Shown: positions 6,332-13,512, numbered from the stretch's first letter. The stretch is 14,546 nucleotides of DNA from Clostridia bacterium (GCA_028701415.1 JAQVQU010000034.1:1-14546); one strand, 5' to 3'. The notes: generated from the sequence alone by a model not told the origin. Numbers and translations: made by a program.

Positions 6332-7084
6332 TTATTGATTTCTTATATAAAGATATCGCCTGTTTTTCCATTGTCCGCCGAGAACGAAATGAACGTTTTC
6401 CAGCTCGTCATATCCATCCCAAATCCATGAATTATCGCTTTTTAGTATGTATTTGGGAAAGACTCCCGTTGTTTTTGCAACTTTGTGCATTGTTCCATCA
6501 CAGCCAAAACCTATACGGTCGTAATTACCGCCGAAACCGTGGTCTTGAAGGATCAAAACATCGGGCACACAATACTTGTTCCCGAATAACGCGTCGTAGG
6601 TTGCCGCACCATCGGCCCCGAAAAACAATACTGCAAACCGCTTGCTCCCGTGAGTTTCGTCGAACTCATCGTCACGTTCCAAAATTATCATTCTCCCAAA
6701 TGGAGGAGCGCAGAAACCTTCCATCCAATGAAATTCTTCCTTTGACAAGTTTGCGTGGCTTACCCAACCCCGCGAGACGATGTCACTTTGCTTTATCGGA
6801 AAGTTTGCTAGAATATGATATCCCTTGAAACTGTGGTTTTTATTAAACTCAGCCACCGTTCGCTGCTCGCCTACGCCGTAATCGGCGTAGACAAACAAGT
6901 GGGCATAGTGTGCCTGGTTAAAAGTTTTTATTGGCTGTCCATCAAACTGTGAGCCCGGATAAAATACGATACGAGATTGCAGTACTTCCTTAAAGTTGAT
7001 TCTACGGTTCAGTTTATATTCTGCAAGCCACTTTGGCATTTCTTCTCGTTCATTACATAAATAATCTTTAATTTTTATATTCAC
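6332..7084 (-). CDS. Protein of unknown function, translated after the AAA+ ATPase
   Basis: I do not recognise the family. The longest frame starts at 7156, inside the ATPase gene, but a GTG at 7082-7084 has an excellent GAGGTGG site just upstream and lies 25 bases after the ATPase stop, so I place the start there (250 residues). Visible motifs are YPGSQFDGQP (about 42-51), HYAHLFVYADY (59-69), two glycine- and aromatic-rich stretches including DHGFGGNYD (181-189), and a C-terminal FVLGGQW. It is soluble with no signal peptide. The high aromatic and acidic content suggests an enzyme domain rather than a repeat protein. A broken copy of its C-terminus lies at 10356-10406. Close coupling implies it works with the ATPase. 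Confidence 0.75.
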   Translation of the reverse strand: MNIKIKDYLCNEREEMPKWLAEYKLNRRINFKEVLQSRIVFYPGSQFDGQPIKTFNQAHYAHLFVYADYGVGEQRTVAEFNKNHSFKGYHILANFPIKQSDIVSRGWVSHANLSKEEFHWMEGFCAPPFGRMIILERDDEFDETHGSKRFAVLFFGADGAATYDALFGNKYCVPDVLILQDHGFGGNYDRIGFGCDGTMHKVAKTTGVFPKYILKSDNSWIWDGYDELENVHFVLGGQWKNRRYLYIRNQ

Positions 7085-7109
7085 TTTGACCACCTCACTT
7101 ATTCTTTTA

Positions 7110-9137
7110 TCAATAGAAACCGATTCTGGGGATAGATTTGTCTGCCCGCTTTTCAAAGACTATATCCTCGGGTTTTAGAGTTACAAGCTCCTCGTCGGTT
7201 AGACATTGCAAATCGGATTTCATCAGTCTTCCCGCTAAACGGATTTTACTTTTATCAAGTAAATTTCTTACAAACCTGCCGTTCCCAAAGCATTTATCTT
7301 TTCTCGCCTCGGCAAAGGTTTGTAATAGCTTTTCTTTGGCGCCTTCGTCTATTTTTAGACTCATCTTATTGGCAAGAAGGCTCGCAATATCAAGTAGTTC
7401 TTGGTTGGAGTAGTCTTCAAAATCAACATGGAAAGCAATTCTAGAAAACAATCCAGGATTTTTATCTAAGAATTTATCCATTTGGTCTTTGTAGCCAGCA
7501 AAAATGACGATAGTATCCTTTCTGCGATTTTCCATTTCCTGAACGATAGTGTTGATTGCCTCGTCACCATACGACCCATTTCGATCATCAACAAGCGAAT
7601 AGGCCTCGTCTAAAAACAGAACACCTCCTCGCGCATCGTCAAAGGCTTTCCTCACGACTTTTGCAGTCCAGCCCACATATTTGCCCACTAAATCTGCACG
7701 GCCTACCTCAACGAATTTGCCACCCGTCTGTATCCCCTTTTCGTTGAGTATGCGGGCAAAAAGCCTTGCAACACTCGTTTTAGCTGTACCGGGGCTACCT
7801 TTAAACACCATGTGCATCGTAGGGCTGTTACATTTTATGCCCCGTACCTTATATTCTTTTTGGAGGGCATAGTATTTTATGGCATCGTCGATAATCTTTT
7901 TCACCTTGTCAAGTCCAATCATATTGCTAAGCTCATAATGGGGGCTCGCCATGCTTTCTTCCTCCTCAATTGTTTTTGCTACAAGATATTTACCATATTC
8001 TGGGAAAAGATCATTGACGACATGCTTGTGATACCATTTGGTGTACATCATGTTTATTTCATCGTAATCATAATCCTTGTCCGATTGCATCAACCTTTCG
8101 ACAAGGCCATCACTCAATTCAACCTCGTCTTTTTGGGCAAGTTTCTTAAGAAGATCCACGGCAGCAAGCTTACTAAATGAATCCTCATTTATTTCTACAA
8201 GTGGCATTTCCCCAATAGAATTGATGATTGTTTCTTTTACACTTGGAGAACAATCCTTCGAAGTAAATATCGTCAAGGTTTTGGAGCTATGATTATTTGC
8301 GACTCTGCAAATCTCCCTAAGGTCTATGCCCCCAAGATTAAGGTCGGTTTCTGCGTCTTTTATCTCGGCGATATTGATAAGGACGGTGTTACCATCGTTT
8401 ATAGTATAAATATTTTCAAGCACGTTCTCGTCAAGCCGGTAATTTTCCGCGTTAATAGAAGTATAACGTTTTGACAAAATCCGCCCTTTATTATATAAGG
8501 CAATCAGCAGATCATTTATCATCAGCTGTTCTTTATCGCTGTTTTTCGACTGGATAAAGTAGTGGACAGGGTGGCACACGAATTTATCAATCGTTTTACC
8601 ACCGGAAATACGTTCAATTTCGTCCAAATACCCACGACTTAGGCCGTTTTCTTGAACGTCGAACCTTATCTCCTCAAATGATTTGTCTTCCTCAATAATT
8701 CTATCCGAATATATGGTTCGTCTGCTACTTGCAGTATACAAGGAGAAAAAGTTTAACATTTTCGAGATGTCCTCATCACTGTCGATATAGCCATTTGATT
8801 GGGCGTTTTTTAGACTGTAGAAGAAGGAATTCAAATAAACCTCCTTGGTCTTGATTTCTGTTTGCTTCTTACCTAAAGCATTTACAAATTTTTCAATAAA
8901 ATCATCTGGGTTCAATCCCCTATTAATCACACACGTCGAAAATACAATTTTATCATCATCCGCGTCCGATACAAACGCACACCCGTTTATTTTGATATTA
9001 TTACCAATAAAATCGGCTGTTTTCAAATTATAATCGACGGCCTCCGTTTTACGCCTCAACTTAGCAGATCTCTCACTCTCTTCTTTAACCTCTTCAGTTT
9101 TTCTCGCAAGGGTTAATTCTGTTTGATAAAATCTCAT
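7110..9137 (-). CDS. CbbX/SpoVK-like AAA+ ATPase with long N-terminal region
   Basis: A 675-residue protein. The C-terminal third (about 405-660) is an AAA+ module of the CbbX/SpoVK/EccA type: Walker A GSPGTAKTS (447-455), Walker B VLFLDEA with D510/E511, a sensor-1 segment ending VIFAGY (544-549), an arginine finger R566 in GLFSRI and a sensor-2 region GNGRFVRN (618-625). Such proteins form hexameric rings that remodel partner proteins; CbbX activates Rubisco and EccA serves type VII secretion, and neither partner is seen here. The N-terminal 400 residues begin with a charged helix and may include a degenerate nucleotide-binding fold (for example TVLINIAEIKD) with no P-loop. The start has AGGAGG five bases upstream, inside the end of a 20-codon ORF whose stop lies two bases before this ATG. 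Confidence 0.87.
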   Translation of the reverse strand: MRFYQTELTLARKTEEVKEESERSAKLRRKTEAVDYNLKTADFIGNNIKINGCAFVSDADDDKIVFSTCVINRGLNPDDFIEKFVNALGKKQTEIKTKEVYLNSFFYSLKNAQSNGYIDSDEDISKMLNFFSLYTASSRRTIYSDRIIEEDKSFEEIRFDVQENGLSRGYLDEIERISGGKTIDKFVCHPVHYFIQSKNSDKEQLMINDLLIALYNKGRILSKRYTSINAENYRLDENVLENIYTINDGNTVLINIAEIKDAETDLNLGGIDLREICRVANNHSSKTLTIFTSKDCSPSVKETIINSIGEMPLVEINEDSFSKLAAVDLLKKLAQKDEVELSDGLVERLMQSDKDYDYDEINMMYTKWYHKHVVNDLFPEYGKYLVAKTIEEEESMASPHYELSNMIGLDKVKKIIDDAIKYYALQKEYKVRGIKCNSPTMHMVFKGSPGTAKTSVARLFARILNEKGIQTGGKFVEVGRADLVGKYVGWTAKVVRKAFDDARGGVLFLDEAYSLVDDRNGSYGDEAINTIVQEMENRRKDTIVIFAGYKDQMDKFLDKNPGLFSRIAFHVDFEDYSNQELLDIASLLANKMSLKIDEGAKEKLLQTFAEARKDKCFGNGRFVRNLLDKSKIRLAGRLMKSDLQCLTDEELVTLKPEDIVFEKRADKSIPRIGFY

Positions 9138-9139
9138 AA

Positions 9140-9202
9140 CTACCTCCTGTTATTTTTTAAACATTTACAACTACTATTTCTACCATAAGCGCCAATACTC
9201 AT
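9140..9202 (-). CDS. 20-residue micro-ORF coupled to the AAA+ ATPase
   Basis: The ORF encodes MSIGAYGRNSSCKCLKNNRR and ends with TAG two bases before the ATPase start codon. It has its own GGAGG at 9210-9214, seven bases before the ATG, and its last codons (AGG AGG) form the ribosome binding site of the ATPase. The layout argues for real translation and coupling. The product is basic, with two cysteines (CKC), and its first residues match the micro-ORFs at 6225, 10228 and 2076. It could be a functional small protein, a peptide substrate or a leader peptide. It follows a terminator hairpin, so transcription must read through or restart between the two. Confidence 0.6.
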   Translation of the reverse strand: MSIGAYGRNSSCKCLKNNRR

Positions 9203-9230
9203 TTTTAAACCTCCATATAAATAAAAATGC

Positions 9231-9262
9231 AAAAAAACCCGCAAAACGACTACGTTCAGCGG
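9231..9262 (-). terminator. Terminator-like hairpin before the ATPase cassette
   Basis: On the minus strand CCGC (9259-9262) pairs with GCGG (9239-9242) and AACG (9253-9256) with CGTT (9245-9248), with a 4-base loop, followed by a seven-T run (9231-9237). Part of the loop and arm (GTAGTCGTTTTGC) recurs in the inverted copy at 2052-2064. Confidence 0.7.
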
Positions 9263-9307
9263 ATAGTAAAAAGTAATTCTATGAGAAAAACCTGTGGCTG
9301 GTTTTCG

Positions 9308-9532
9308 TTACCGGTGCTGTATATCCCAAGTCAAATATTCTTCATATTTCGTTGTTCTGATCTTTTCGAAAATATCTTTTTGATAGCTCAATAGATCAGC
9401 CCATACATACATCGCACCGGCTCCACGAGGGTAAACTAACCACGGTTTTTCTTGTTGGCTTTTCCTTTGCTGTCGAAGCACCACCAGGCTTAATTTTTTC
9501 TTGCCCGATGGTGCTTGTGCTATTATTATTTT
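9308..9532 (-). pseudogene. Possible gene fragment without a start
   Basis: An open frame of 74 codons ends in KYEEYLTWDIQHR and contains KPWLVYPRGAGAMYVWADLL, a plausible protein-like stretch rich in aromatic residues. It has no ATG with a ribosome binding site; the only ATG (9412) would give 34 residues, and the GTG codons near 9482 lack a site. I do not recognise it. It is probably the tail of a lost gene, but chance is not excluded. Confidence 0.3.
9477..9515. repeat. Imperfect hairpin
   Basis: Two 13-base arms (9477-9489 and 9503-9515) pair with two mismatches, the outer seven bases AGCACCA/TGGTGCT perfectly, around a 13-base T-rich loop. No T run follows on the minus strand; on the plus strand the following bases are only weakly T-rich. 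Confidence 0.5.
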
Positions 9533-9591
9533 TCAATATAATAGCTGACTTAGATATCAATAAGCGAATAAGAGGATTACCCTAACTTATT

Positions 9592-10188
9592 TCAAATACT
9601 GTTGAGATTGAAATAGGGAGCTATGGCAGGATCCTTTTCTAATAGCATGGCAATGATGAAAGCATGAGCTAAACTCCTTTTTTCATAATTTATTACATCC
9701 TCATAACTACTCAATCCAAGAGCTTTGAAATCATATCCATCAAAATCTGCGAGGGCAATATTATTATCTTTTAACAAATCCTTCAGCATTTTATATCCTC
9801 CCCCTTTCACAAAAGCATTTGCATATAACGGGATATAAACCTTCTTCCTAGCTTCAATATACCCATACTTTTCCCCATTCCAATAAATGTACAAAGGTTT
9901 TCCTTCGTGCGGATGGCGGATAGGATCAGGATTACTATACCCTTTATCTCTCCACTCAAAGTACTCTGGAGTGGGATCCCCATTCGCATCTACCTGATCA
10001 GCATAAACTTTAGAAAATTGCCAGGCATTCTCCATATTCTTTGACTCAAGTCCGGCATAGCATTGGACGGGGCCAAGTCTGAAGGGCGAACAGAAAGGCG
10101 CCCATTTTCTGTTTCCCGAAGTGCAATCAATGCGCATGAAACCCTCGGGTGTCCGGGTATACTTGTTAATTACAATTACTTTTCCCAT
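9592..10188 (-). CDS. NADAR-superfamily-like protein (DarT1-associated NADAR/DUF6939 type)
   Basis: This is a 198-residue protein. The frame extends upstream to 10227, but the ATG at 10188 has AAGGAG seven bases before it and is preferred. Several blocks follow the pattern I recall for NADAR-like proteins: KWAPFCSPFRLGP (28-40), MENAWQFSKVY (52-62), EARKKVYIPLY (112-122), ALADFDGYD (145-153) and LAHAFIIAMLLE (173-184). NADAR enzymes remove ADP-ribose from guanine or hydrolyse related N-glycosidic bonds, and some serve as antitoxins to DarT-type DNA ADP-ribosyltransferases. No transferase gene is visible here, so the substrate is open. The gene sits alone between junction copy C and the gene-poor stretch, with a different neighbour family on each side. 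The assignment comes from motif memory, not a search. Confidence 0.55.
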   Translation of the reverse strand: MGKVIVINKYTRTPEGFMRIDCTSGNRKWAPFCSPFRLGPVQCYAGLESKNMENAWQFSKVYADQVDANGDPTPEYFEWRDKGYSNPDPIRHPHEGKPLYIYWNGEKYGYIEARKKVYIPLYANAFVKGGGYKMLKDLLKDNNIALADFDGYDFKALGLSSYEDVINYEKRSLAHAFIIAMLLEKDPAIAPYFNLNSI

Positions 10189-10214
10189 AACAAATCTCCT
10201 TTTAATATTTTTTT

Positions 10215-10235
10215 GGAGCTCAATCAATTAGCTCC
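10215..10235 (-). promoter_or_regulatory. 5'-leader hairpin before the NADAR-like gene
   Basis: GGAGCT (10215-10220) pairs with AGCTCC (10230-10235) around a 9-base loop, one pair shorter than its twin at 6211-6233. It sits just upstream of the ribosome binding site and is followed by A residues on the minus strand. Confidence 0.5.
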
Positions 10236-10254
10236 CTATAGCGCCATTACTCAT
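10228..10254 (-). CDS. Eight-codon micro-ORF MSNGAIGS (second copy, probably vestigial)
   Basis: Identical over all nine codons to the ORF at 6225-6251 and in the same context, with no Shine-Dalgarno sequence. See the longer, coupled version at 9140-9202. Confidence 0.3.
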   Translation of the reverse strand: MSNGAIGS

Positions 10255-10256
10255 TT

Positions 10257-10286
10257 TATTAAAACCGCAATCAATATTGAATGCAA
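10257..10286 (-). promoter_or_regulatory. Possible weak promoter of the NADAR-like gene
   Basis: TTGCAT (10281-10286) and TTAATA (10257-10262) on the minus strand with an 18-base spacer. It matches the pair at 6254-6282 but is weak. Confidence 0.28.
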
Positions 10287-10320
10287 AAAAAACCGCAATA
10301 TGTTGCCATTTTGCGGTTTT
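10285..10320 (-). terminator. Rho-independent terminator in junction copy C
   Basis: A perfect 10-bp stem, AAAACCGCAA (10311-10320, read on the minus strand) with TTGCGGTTTT (10289-10298), with a 12-base loop and eight T residues (10285-10292). A second TTGCGGTTTT follows at about 10260-10269, so an alternative pairing is possible. Confidence 0.85.
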
Positions 10321-10355
10321 ATTATTGATCTTATATTATTGATTCTTATATGAAG

Positions 10356-10406
10356 CTATCGCCTACTCACCCATTGTACGCCGAGAACGAAATGAATGTT
10401 TTCCAG
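10356..10406 (-). pseudogene. Broken C-terminal fragment of the 6332-7084 gene
   Basis: Translated on the minus strand it reads LENIHFVLGVQWVSRR then TAG, against LENVHFVLGGQWKNRR in the intact gene, which continues seven residues further. Similarity stops abruptly at the upstream end. The fragment therefore marks a former second copy of that gene, or the end of a duplicated block, next to the polymerase-like gene. Confidence 0.8.
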
Positions 10407-10494
10407 CTATTAATTTCCCTCCCATCGATTTTGCATCTTTGCATATCGTTCCGCCTAACTCCGGGAAAACATTTTAGCAAGTTGAAAGTATTTT

Positions 10495-13233
10495 CTACGA
10501 TTGTTTGTTTTCACTCTTTTTCTCACAAGTAACTATTCTACAGTCCTCGCAAGTGCTATCACTTCCATTAGCGCTATATCCCTTAATGCATTTGAAATTT
10601 ATTCCATAAAGCGTAGCGTAATTACCGTCTTCATACGGTTCTATTTTAGGTATAGAATGTTGATTTTCTCCTGGGTCAAATAAGCATTTTATGGAGTTAT
10701 TGTTACTTTTTTGGAAAAGTGGAGCATAATATCTCCAATCAACCTTCTCCTCCTTTCCCTTTTGTTTTAACAAATACAATACCACTTTCATTATATCTTC
10801 AGCATATGTGCTGTTTCTTGCAAAAATCTCAGCAACTTCATTATATAGTAAATCGGTGTTCATGCGTATTTCGGCATATAAACAATTACCCTCAATATCG
10901 CTTTTATTCAACTCATTATGCAATGCTTTATCCGTTATTATATATTCGTCACATTTTTTAATAATTTCTTTGGCCACTTCGGCAATTGACTGACTATTAT
11001 TAATGGTAGAATCTTTAATTAATTCGCTTGGTGTTGTCCATTCGATACTCTTTGGTTTCCCTTTACGCATATCACTCAATTTAGAAAGGTAAGAGAAGAT
11101 ATATTCAAGTGTCGTTTTATATGACTTTGAAGTGACTTTTGACTTATCTTCGTTCTTTCTTTTGTTCTTTTTTTTCATAATCGCCTCTAAAAATAAAGGC
11201 TTTTTATCTATTTCATCCTTGTATTTTCCACGGAAACGTCCCAGTACTTTGTTGCTATTTACGTTGTAAGAATGCTTAGCCTTATCCACTTCTATTCCGG
11301 AGAGGACTGCAAGTATGCAAATATCCTTATATAGCTCCATCTCTTCTTCTATTCTTCTACCGTTATTAACTCTATCCCACAGCAAGCTATTGAGAATTTG
11401 TGATAGGTTAACAATTTCACCCACCTTATTCTGGCTATTCGCCGAATCCAGATCCGACAAATTAAGTGTTGAGTTATTTGTTGTTTCCTCTTTTATGTTA
11501 CAAACGGGTACTTTAAAAACATTATAATACTGGCGCACCTTTTCCAAAAGATCGGAGTGATTAGTAATCAGCATCGCATCCGAATCGTAGTCGCAACCAT
11601 TCAGCCGTTGTTGAATATTATCACCAATAGCGTTAACACACACAATGTTTTTTCCAAGATTAAAATAGCTCCAAATGCTATCCCGTTGTTCATCAACAAT
11701 ATTTTCGGCAATATACAGATTACCCATCGTAATATGCGGGGAACGCGAACAAAGCAATTTTTCGCCATTGTTAAACCTTTCACATCGGATTTGTCCTGTT
11801 TTTAATACCGGTTCACTTATGTCAAACTCTCCAATAATTCTTTTCAGTAGTTCGGGACCGTTGCCAAAAATTGTTGCATTTGTTCCCGGCAATAAAATCT
11901 TTCCCAATTTTGCCTTTTCCTTTTGTATTTTCAATATCGTATTCACCAAACCAGAGCAAAGTTTAGTCCTTGCAAAATTTCGATTTAATTCATATAAACA
12001 AAAAATGATTTGTCCTCTACGCATTAATCCATATTCTTCAAAATCTTCTTCTTCTTCAGTTTCCTCGGAAGAATTATTTATCTTTTCCCCTTTAGAAGAT
12101 TCAAATACGTGATATTCTAATACACTCGAATCTTTCTTTATAGCTTTTAAATACTCCACCGTTGGGGTTAAAAATGTCTCCGTTTCCTTTTCATTCAAAT
12201 GTATGGTATTCAACATTTGATAATTACTCTGAACCAATCTTCCCCCAAAATAGCGAGTTCTTTTATCAAATTTAACAACACCGAATTCGCTTTTTACCGA
12301 ATTGGCCCATTTCTCAATATTTTCTTGGGTTAACCCTCCTTCCACGAACTTCAAATATTTCAAACTGCTGGGAGTAGTAACCATTAATATGTCCTCTACT
12401 TTCCTAGCAAGCGTAACACATCCGATTGCTTTTAATTTTTCTACATCATTAATTCCGTTATCTTTAAACCAACCTTTAAGATTTGTCCTGAATGCACAGG
12501 ACTTAAAAAACTTGTTTCTGAGAAGCAGCATGTGCTTATCTTCATAATCGCCCGTAAAAACACTCTCATCAAGCAGGGATTCTCCGTCCCATATGTTATT
12601 TGAAATCTCTGTTTCTTTTTCTTCCGCAGATAGCACGCCACTGTCATCTTTCTCAATAGAAATTACTTTGTCTATAAACGTGCTAGTAACATCTTCAACA
12701 AACAGAATCTTGTCTATAGGTATATTTATTGTTCCTATTATAGTGCTTAAAGTCAGCGCTATATACGACTCCCAAGCGGCTAGCTTATTATTATCCAATA
12801 CAAGTCCACATTCGCCCCACTCTCGCATGTGCTCTAATAGTTCTTCGCGAATAAAAAGGCAGTTGCCTTCGCGGCTACTTCCACTGCTACGCTTGTATCT
12901 AACATATTTTACTCCGTTCACATAGAATCCTTTATCGTATAATTCTTTTCTTAGACCATTCAGATTTACTATTTCCCCTTTACTCTTATATGTATATGTA
13001 AAACTGACGTTTATAACCACATCTGTGCATTGATCCCCATCGACATCCTTGGAAAAAGTATCATAACCAAATTGTTTTTCATAAGTTCTTTTTAGTTCTT
13101 CAGAATCCAATGACCATTCCAAAAATATACGATAATGATCTAATTCATTTTCTCCTACTTCAACGCTTTTTGCTTCGTCAATCGCATCATATAATTCATT
13201 TGCCTCAAAAGATAATATTCTAACTCTATCCAT
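10495..13233 (-). CDS. RdRp/YonO-like double-psi beta-barrel RNA polymerase homologue (putative)
   Basis: A 912-residue protein. The key signature is GCDYDSDAMLIT with D548, D550 and D552, matching the metal-binding DxDxD of the DbDGD motif shared by eukaryotic RNA-dependent RNA polymerases, phage YonO and the large bacterial subunit (NADFDGD); here Gly is Ser. Upstream, SRSPHITMGN (496-505) fits the segment that precedes this motif in RdRps. Other conserved-looking blocks are KRSSGSSR (114-121), IWDGESLLDES (214-224) and LLLRNKFFKSCAF (236-248). A glutamate-rich linker lies near 405-420, a lysine-rich stretch follows the core, and the tail has CEDCRIVTC (895-903). AAGGAGA at 13239-13245 supports the start. 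The gene has its own promoter at 13330-13358. RNA synthesis is inferred; the template is unknown. Confidence 0.62.
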   Translation of the reverse strand: MDRVRILSFEANELYDAIDEAKSVEVGENELDHYRIFLEWSLDSEELKRTYEKQFGYDTFSKDVDGDQCTDVVINVSFTYTYKSKGEIVNLNGLRKELYDKGFYVNGVKYVRYKRSSGSSREGNCLFIREELLEHMREWGECGLVLDNNKLAAWESYIALTLSTIIGTINIPIDKILFVEDVTSTFIDKVISIEKDDSGVLSAEEKETEISNNIWDGESLLDESVFTGDYEDKHMLLLRNKFFKSCAFRTNLKGWFKDNGINDVEKLKAIGCVTLARKVEDILMVTTPSSLKYLKFVEGGLTQENIEKWANSVKSEFGVVKFDKRTRYFGGRLVQSNYQMLNTIHLNEKETETFLTPTVEYLKAIKKDSSVLEYHVFESSKGEKINNSSEETEEEEDFEEYGLMRRGQIIFCLYELNRNFARTKLCSGLVNTILKIQKEKAKLGKILLPGTNATIFGNGPELLKRIIGEFDISEPVLKTGQIRCERFNNGEKLLCSRSPHITMGNLYIAENIVDEQRDSIWSYFNLGKNIVCVNAIGDNIQQRLNGCDYDSDAMLITNHSDLLEKVRQYYNVFKVPVCNIKEETTNNSTLNLSDLDSANSQNKVGEIVNLSQILNSLLWDRVNNGRRIEEEMELYKDICILAVLSGIEVDKAKHSYNVNSNKVLGRFRGKYKDEIDKKPLFLEAIMKKKNKRKNEDKSKVTSKSYKTTLEYIFSYLSKLSDMRKGKPKSIEWTTPSELIKDSTINNSQSIAEVAKEIIKKCDEYIITDKALHNELNKSDIEGNCLYAEIRMNTDLLYNEVAEIFARNSTYAEDIMKVVLYLLKQKGKEEKVDWRYYAPLFQKSNNNSIKCLFDPGENQHSIPKIEPYEDGNYATLYGINFKCIKGYSANGSDSTCEDCRIVTCEKKSENKQS

Positions 13234-13329
13234 AATTTTCTCCTTGCTTTATTCCGTATCGCCCTTTATGTCTATTGGCGTCAAGTTTTCCATCATAATA
13301 ATCCATTGGAAAAATGTTAAGTTTAATAC

Positions 13330-13358
13330 ATTATATGAAAAATATACTATATATTCAA
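13330..13358 (-). promoter_or_regulatory. Sigma-A-type promoter of the polymerase-like gene
   Basis: On the minus strand TTGAAT (13353-13358) is followed after exactly 17 bases by a consensus TATAAT (13330-13335). A TTGACA lies immediately upstream but is 23 bases from the -10 box, too far. The start point would be near 13323. Confidence 0.72.
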
Positions 13359-13381
13359 TGTCAATAAAAAACTATTGATTG

Positions 13382-13402
13382 CCTAGAGTGTACTTGTCTA
13401 GG
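13382..13402. repeat. Small inverted repeat CCTAGA/TCTAGG
   Basis: Six-base arms (13382-13387 and 13397-13402) around a 9-base spacer, about 25 bases upstream of the -35 box of the polymerase-like gene. It could be an operator or a recombination scar. Confidence 0.35.
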
Positions 13403-13512
13403 AGACGGCTAAACTTACTATATACTTTGACTGTTTTTGTATTGAACTGAAAATCATCCAGTATTAAGACTTTGCTTGGCTCGTTTAAAATCTATTACTC
13501 GGCACCTCAATA

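Larger units (their letters stand above)
6201..6404. repeat. Junction repeat, copy A
   Basis: This roughly 204-bp stretch is closely similar, about nine bases in ten by eye, to 10205-10406. Read on the minus strand it contains the last codons of the unrecognised gene at 6332-7084, its terminator, the MSNGAIGS micro-ORF and a GGGAGCT/AGCTCCC hairpin just before the ribosome binding site of the next gene. Its micro-ORF and terminator layout also recurs, more diverged, at 9140-9262 and inverted at 2045-2144. Confidence 0.85.
9263..9591. other. Gene-poor stretch between the NADAR-like and ATPase cassettes
   Basis: Apart from the open stretch at 9308-9532 and the hairpin at 9477-9515, both listed separately, I see no gene or clear promoter here. 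No obvious terminator lies directly after the NADAR-like gene stop. Confidence 0.5.
10205..10406. repeat. Junction repeat, copy C
   Basis: Near-copy of 6201-6404. In minus-strand order it contains the broken tail of the unrecognised gene, a perfect terminator, a possible promoter, the micro-ORF MSNGAIGS and the GGAGCT/AGCTCC leader hairpin, and then leads into the NADAR-like gene rather than an LRR gene. Similarity stops at the CAGCT of the gene tail on one side and near the ribosome binding site on the other. Confidence 0.85.

Noticed and set aside
7556..8474. Several plus-strand ORFs of 60-120 codons across the ATPase gene.
   Set aside because: They lie antisense to a clearly coding AAA+ gene and have no ribosome binding sites.
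13336..13364. TTGACA upstream of the polymerase-like gene as the -35 box.
   Set aside because: It is 23 bases from TATAAT; the adjacent TTGAAT has the correct 17-base spacing.
13268..13378. A plus-strand ORF starting MSIGV, at first sight another member of the micro-ORF family.
   Set aside because: The match ends after four residues, there is no terminator hairpin before it, and it runs through the promoter of the polymerase-like gene on the other strand.
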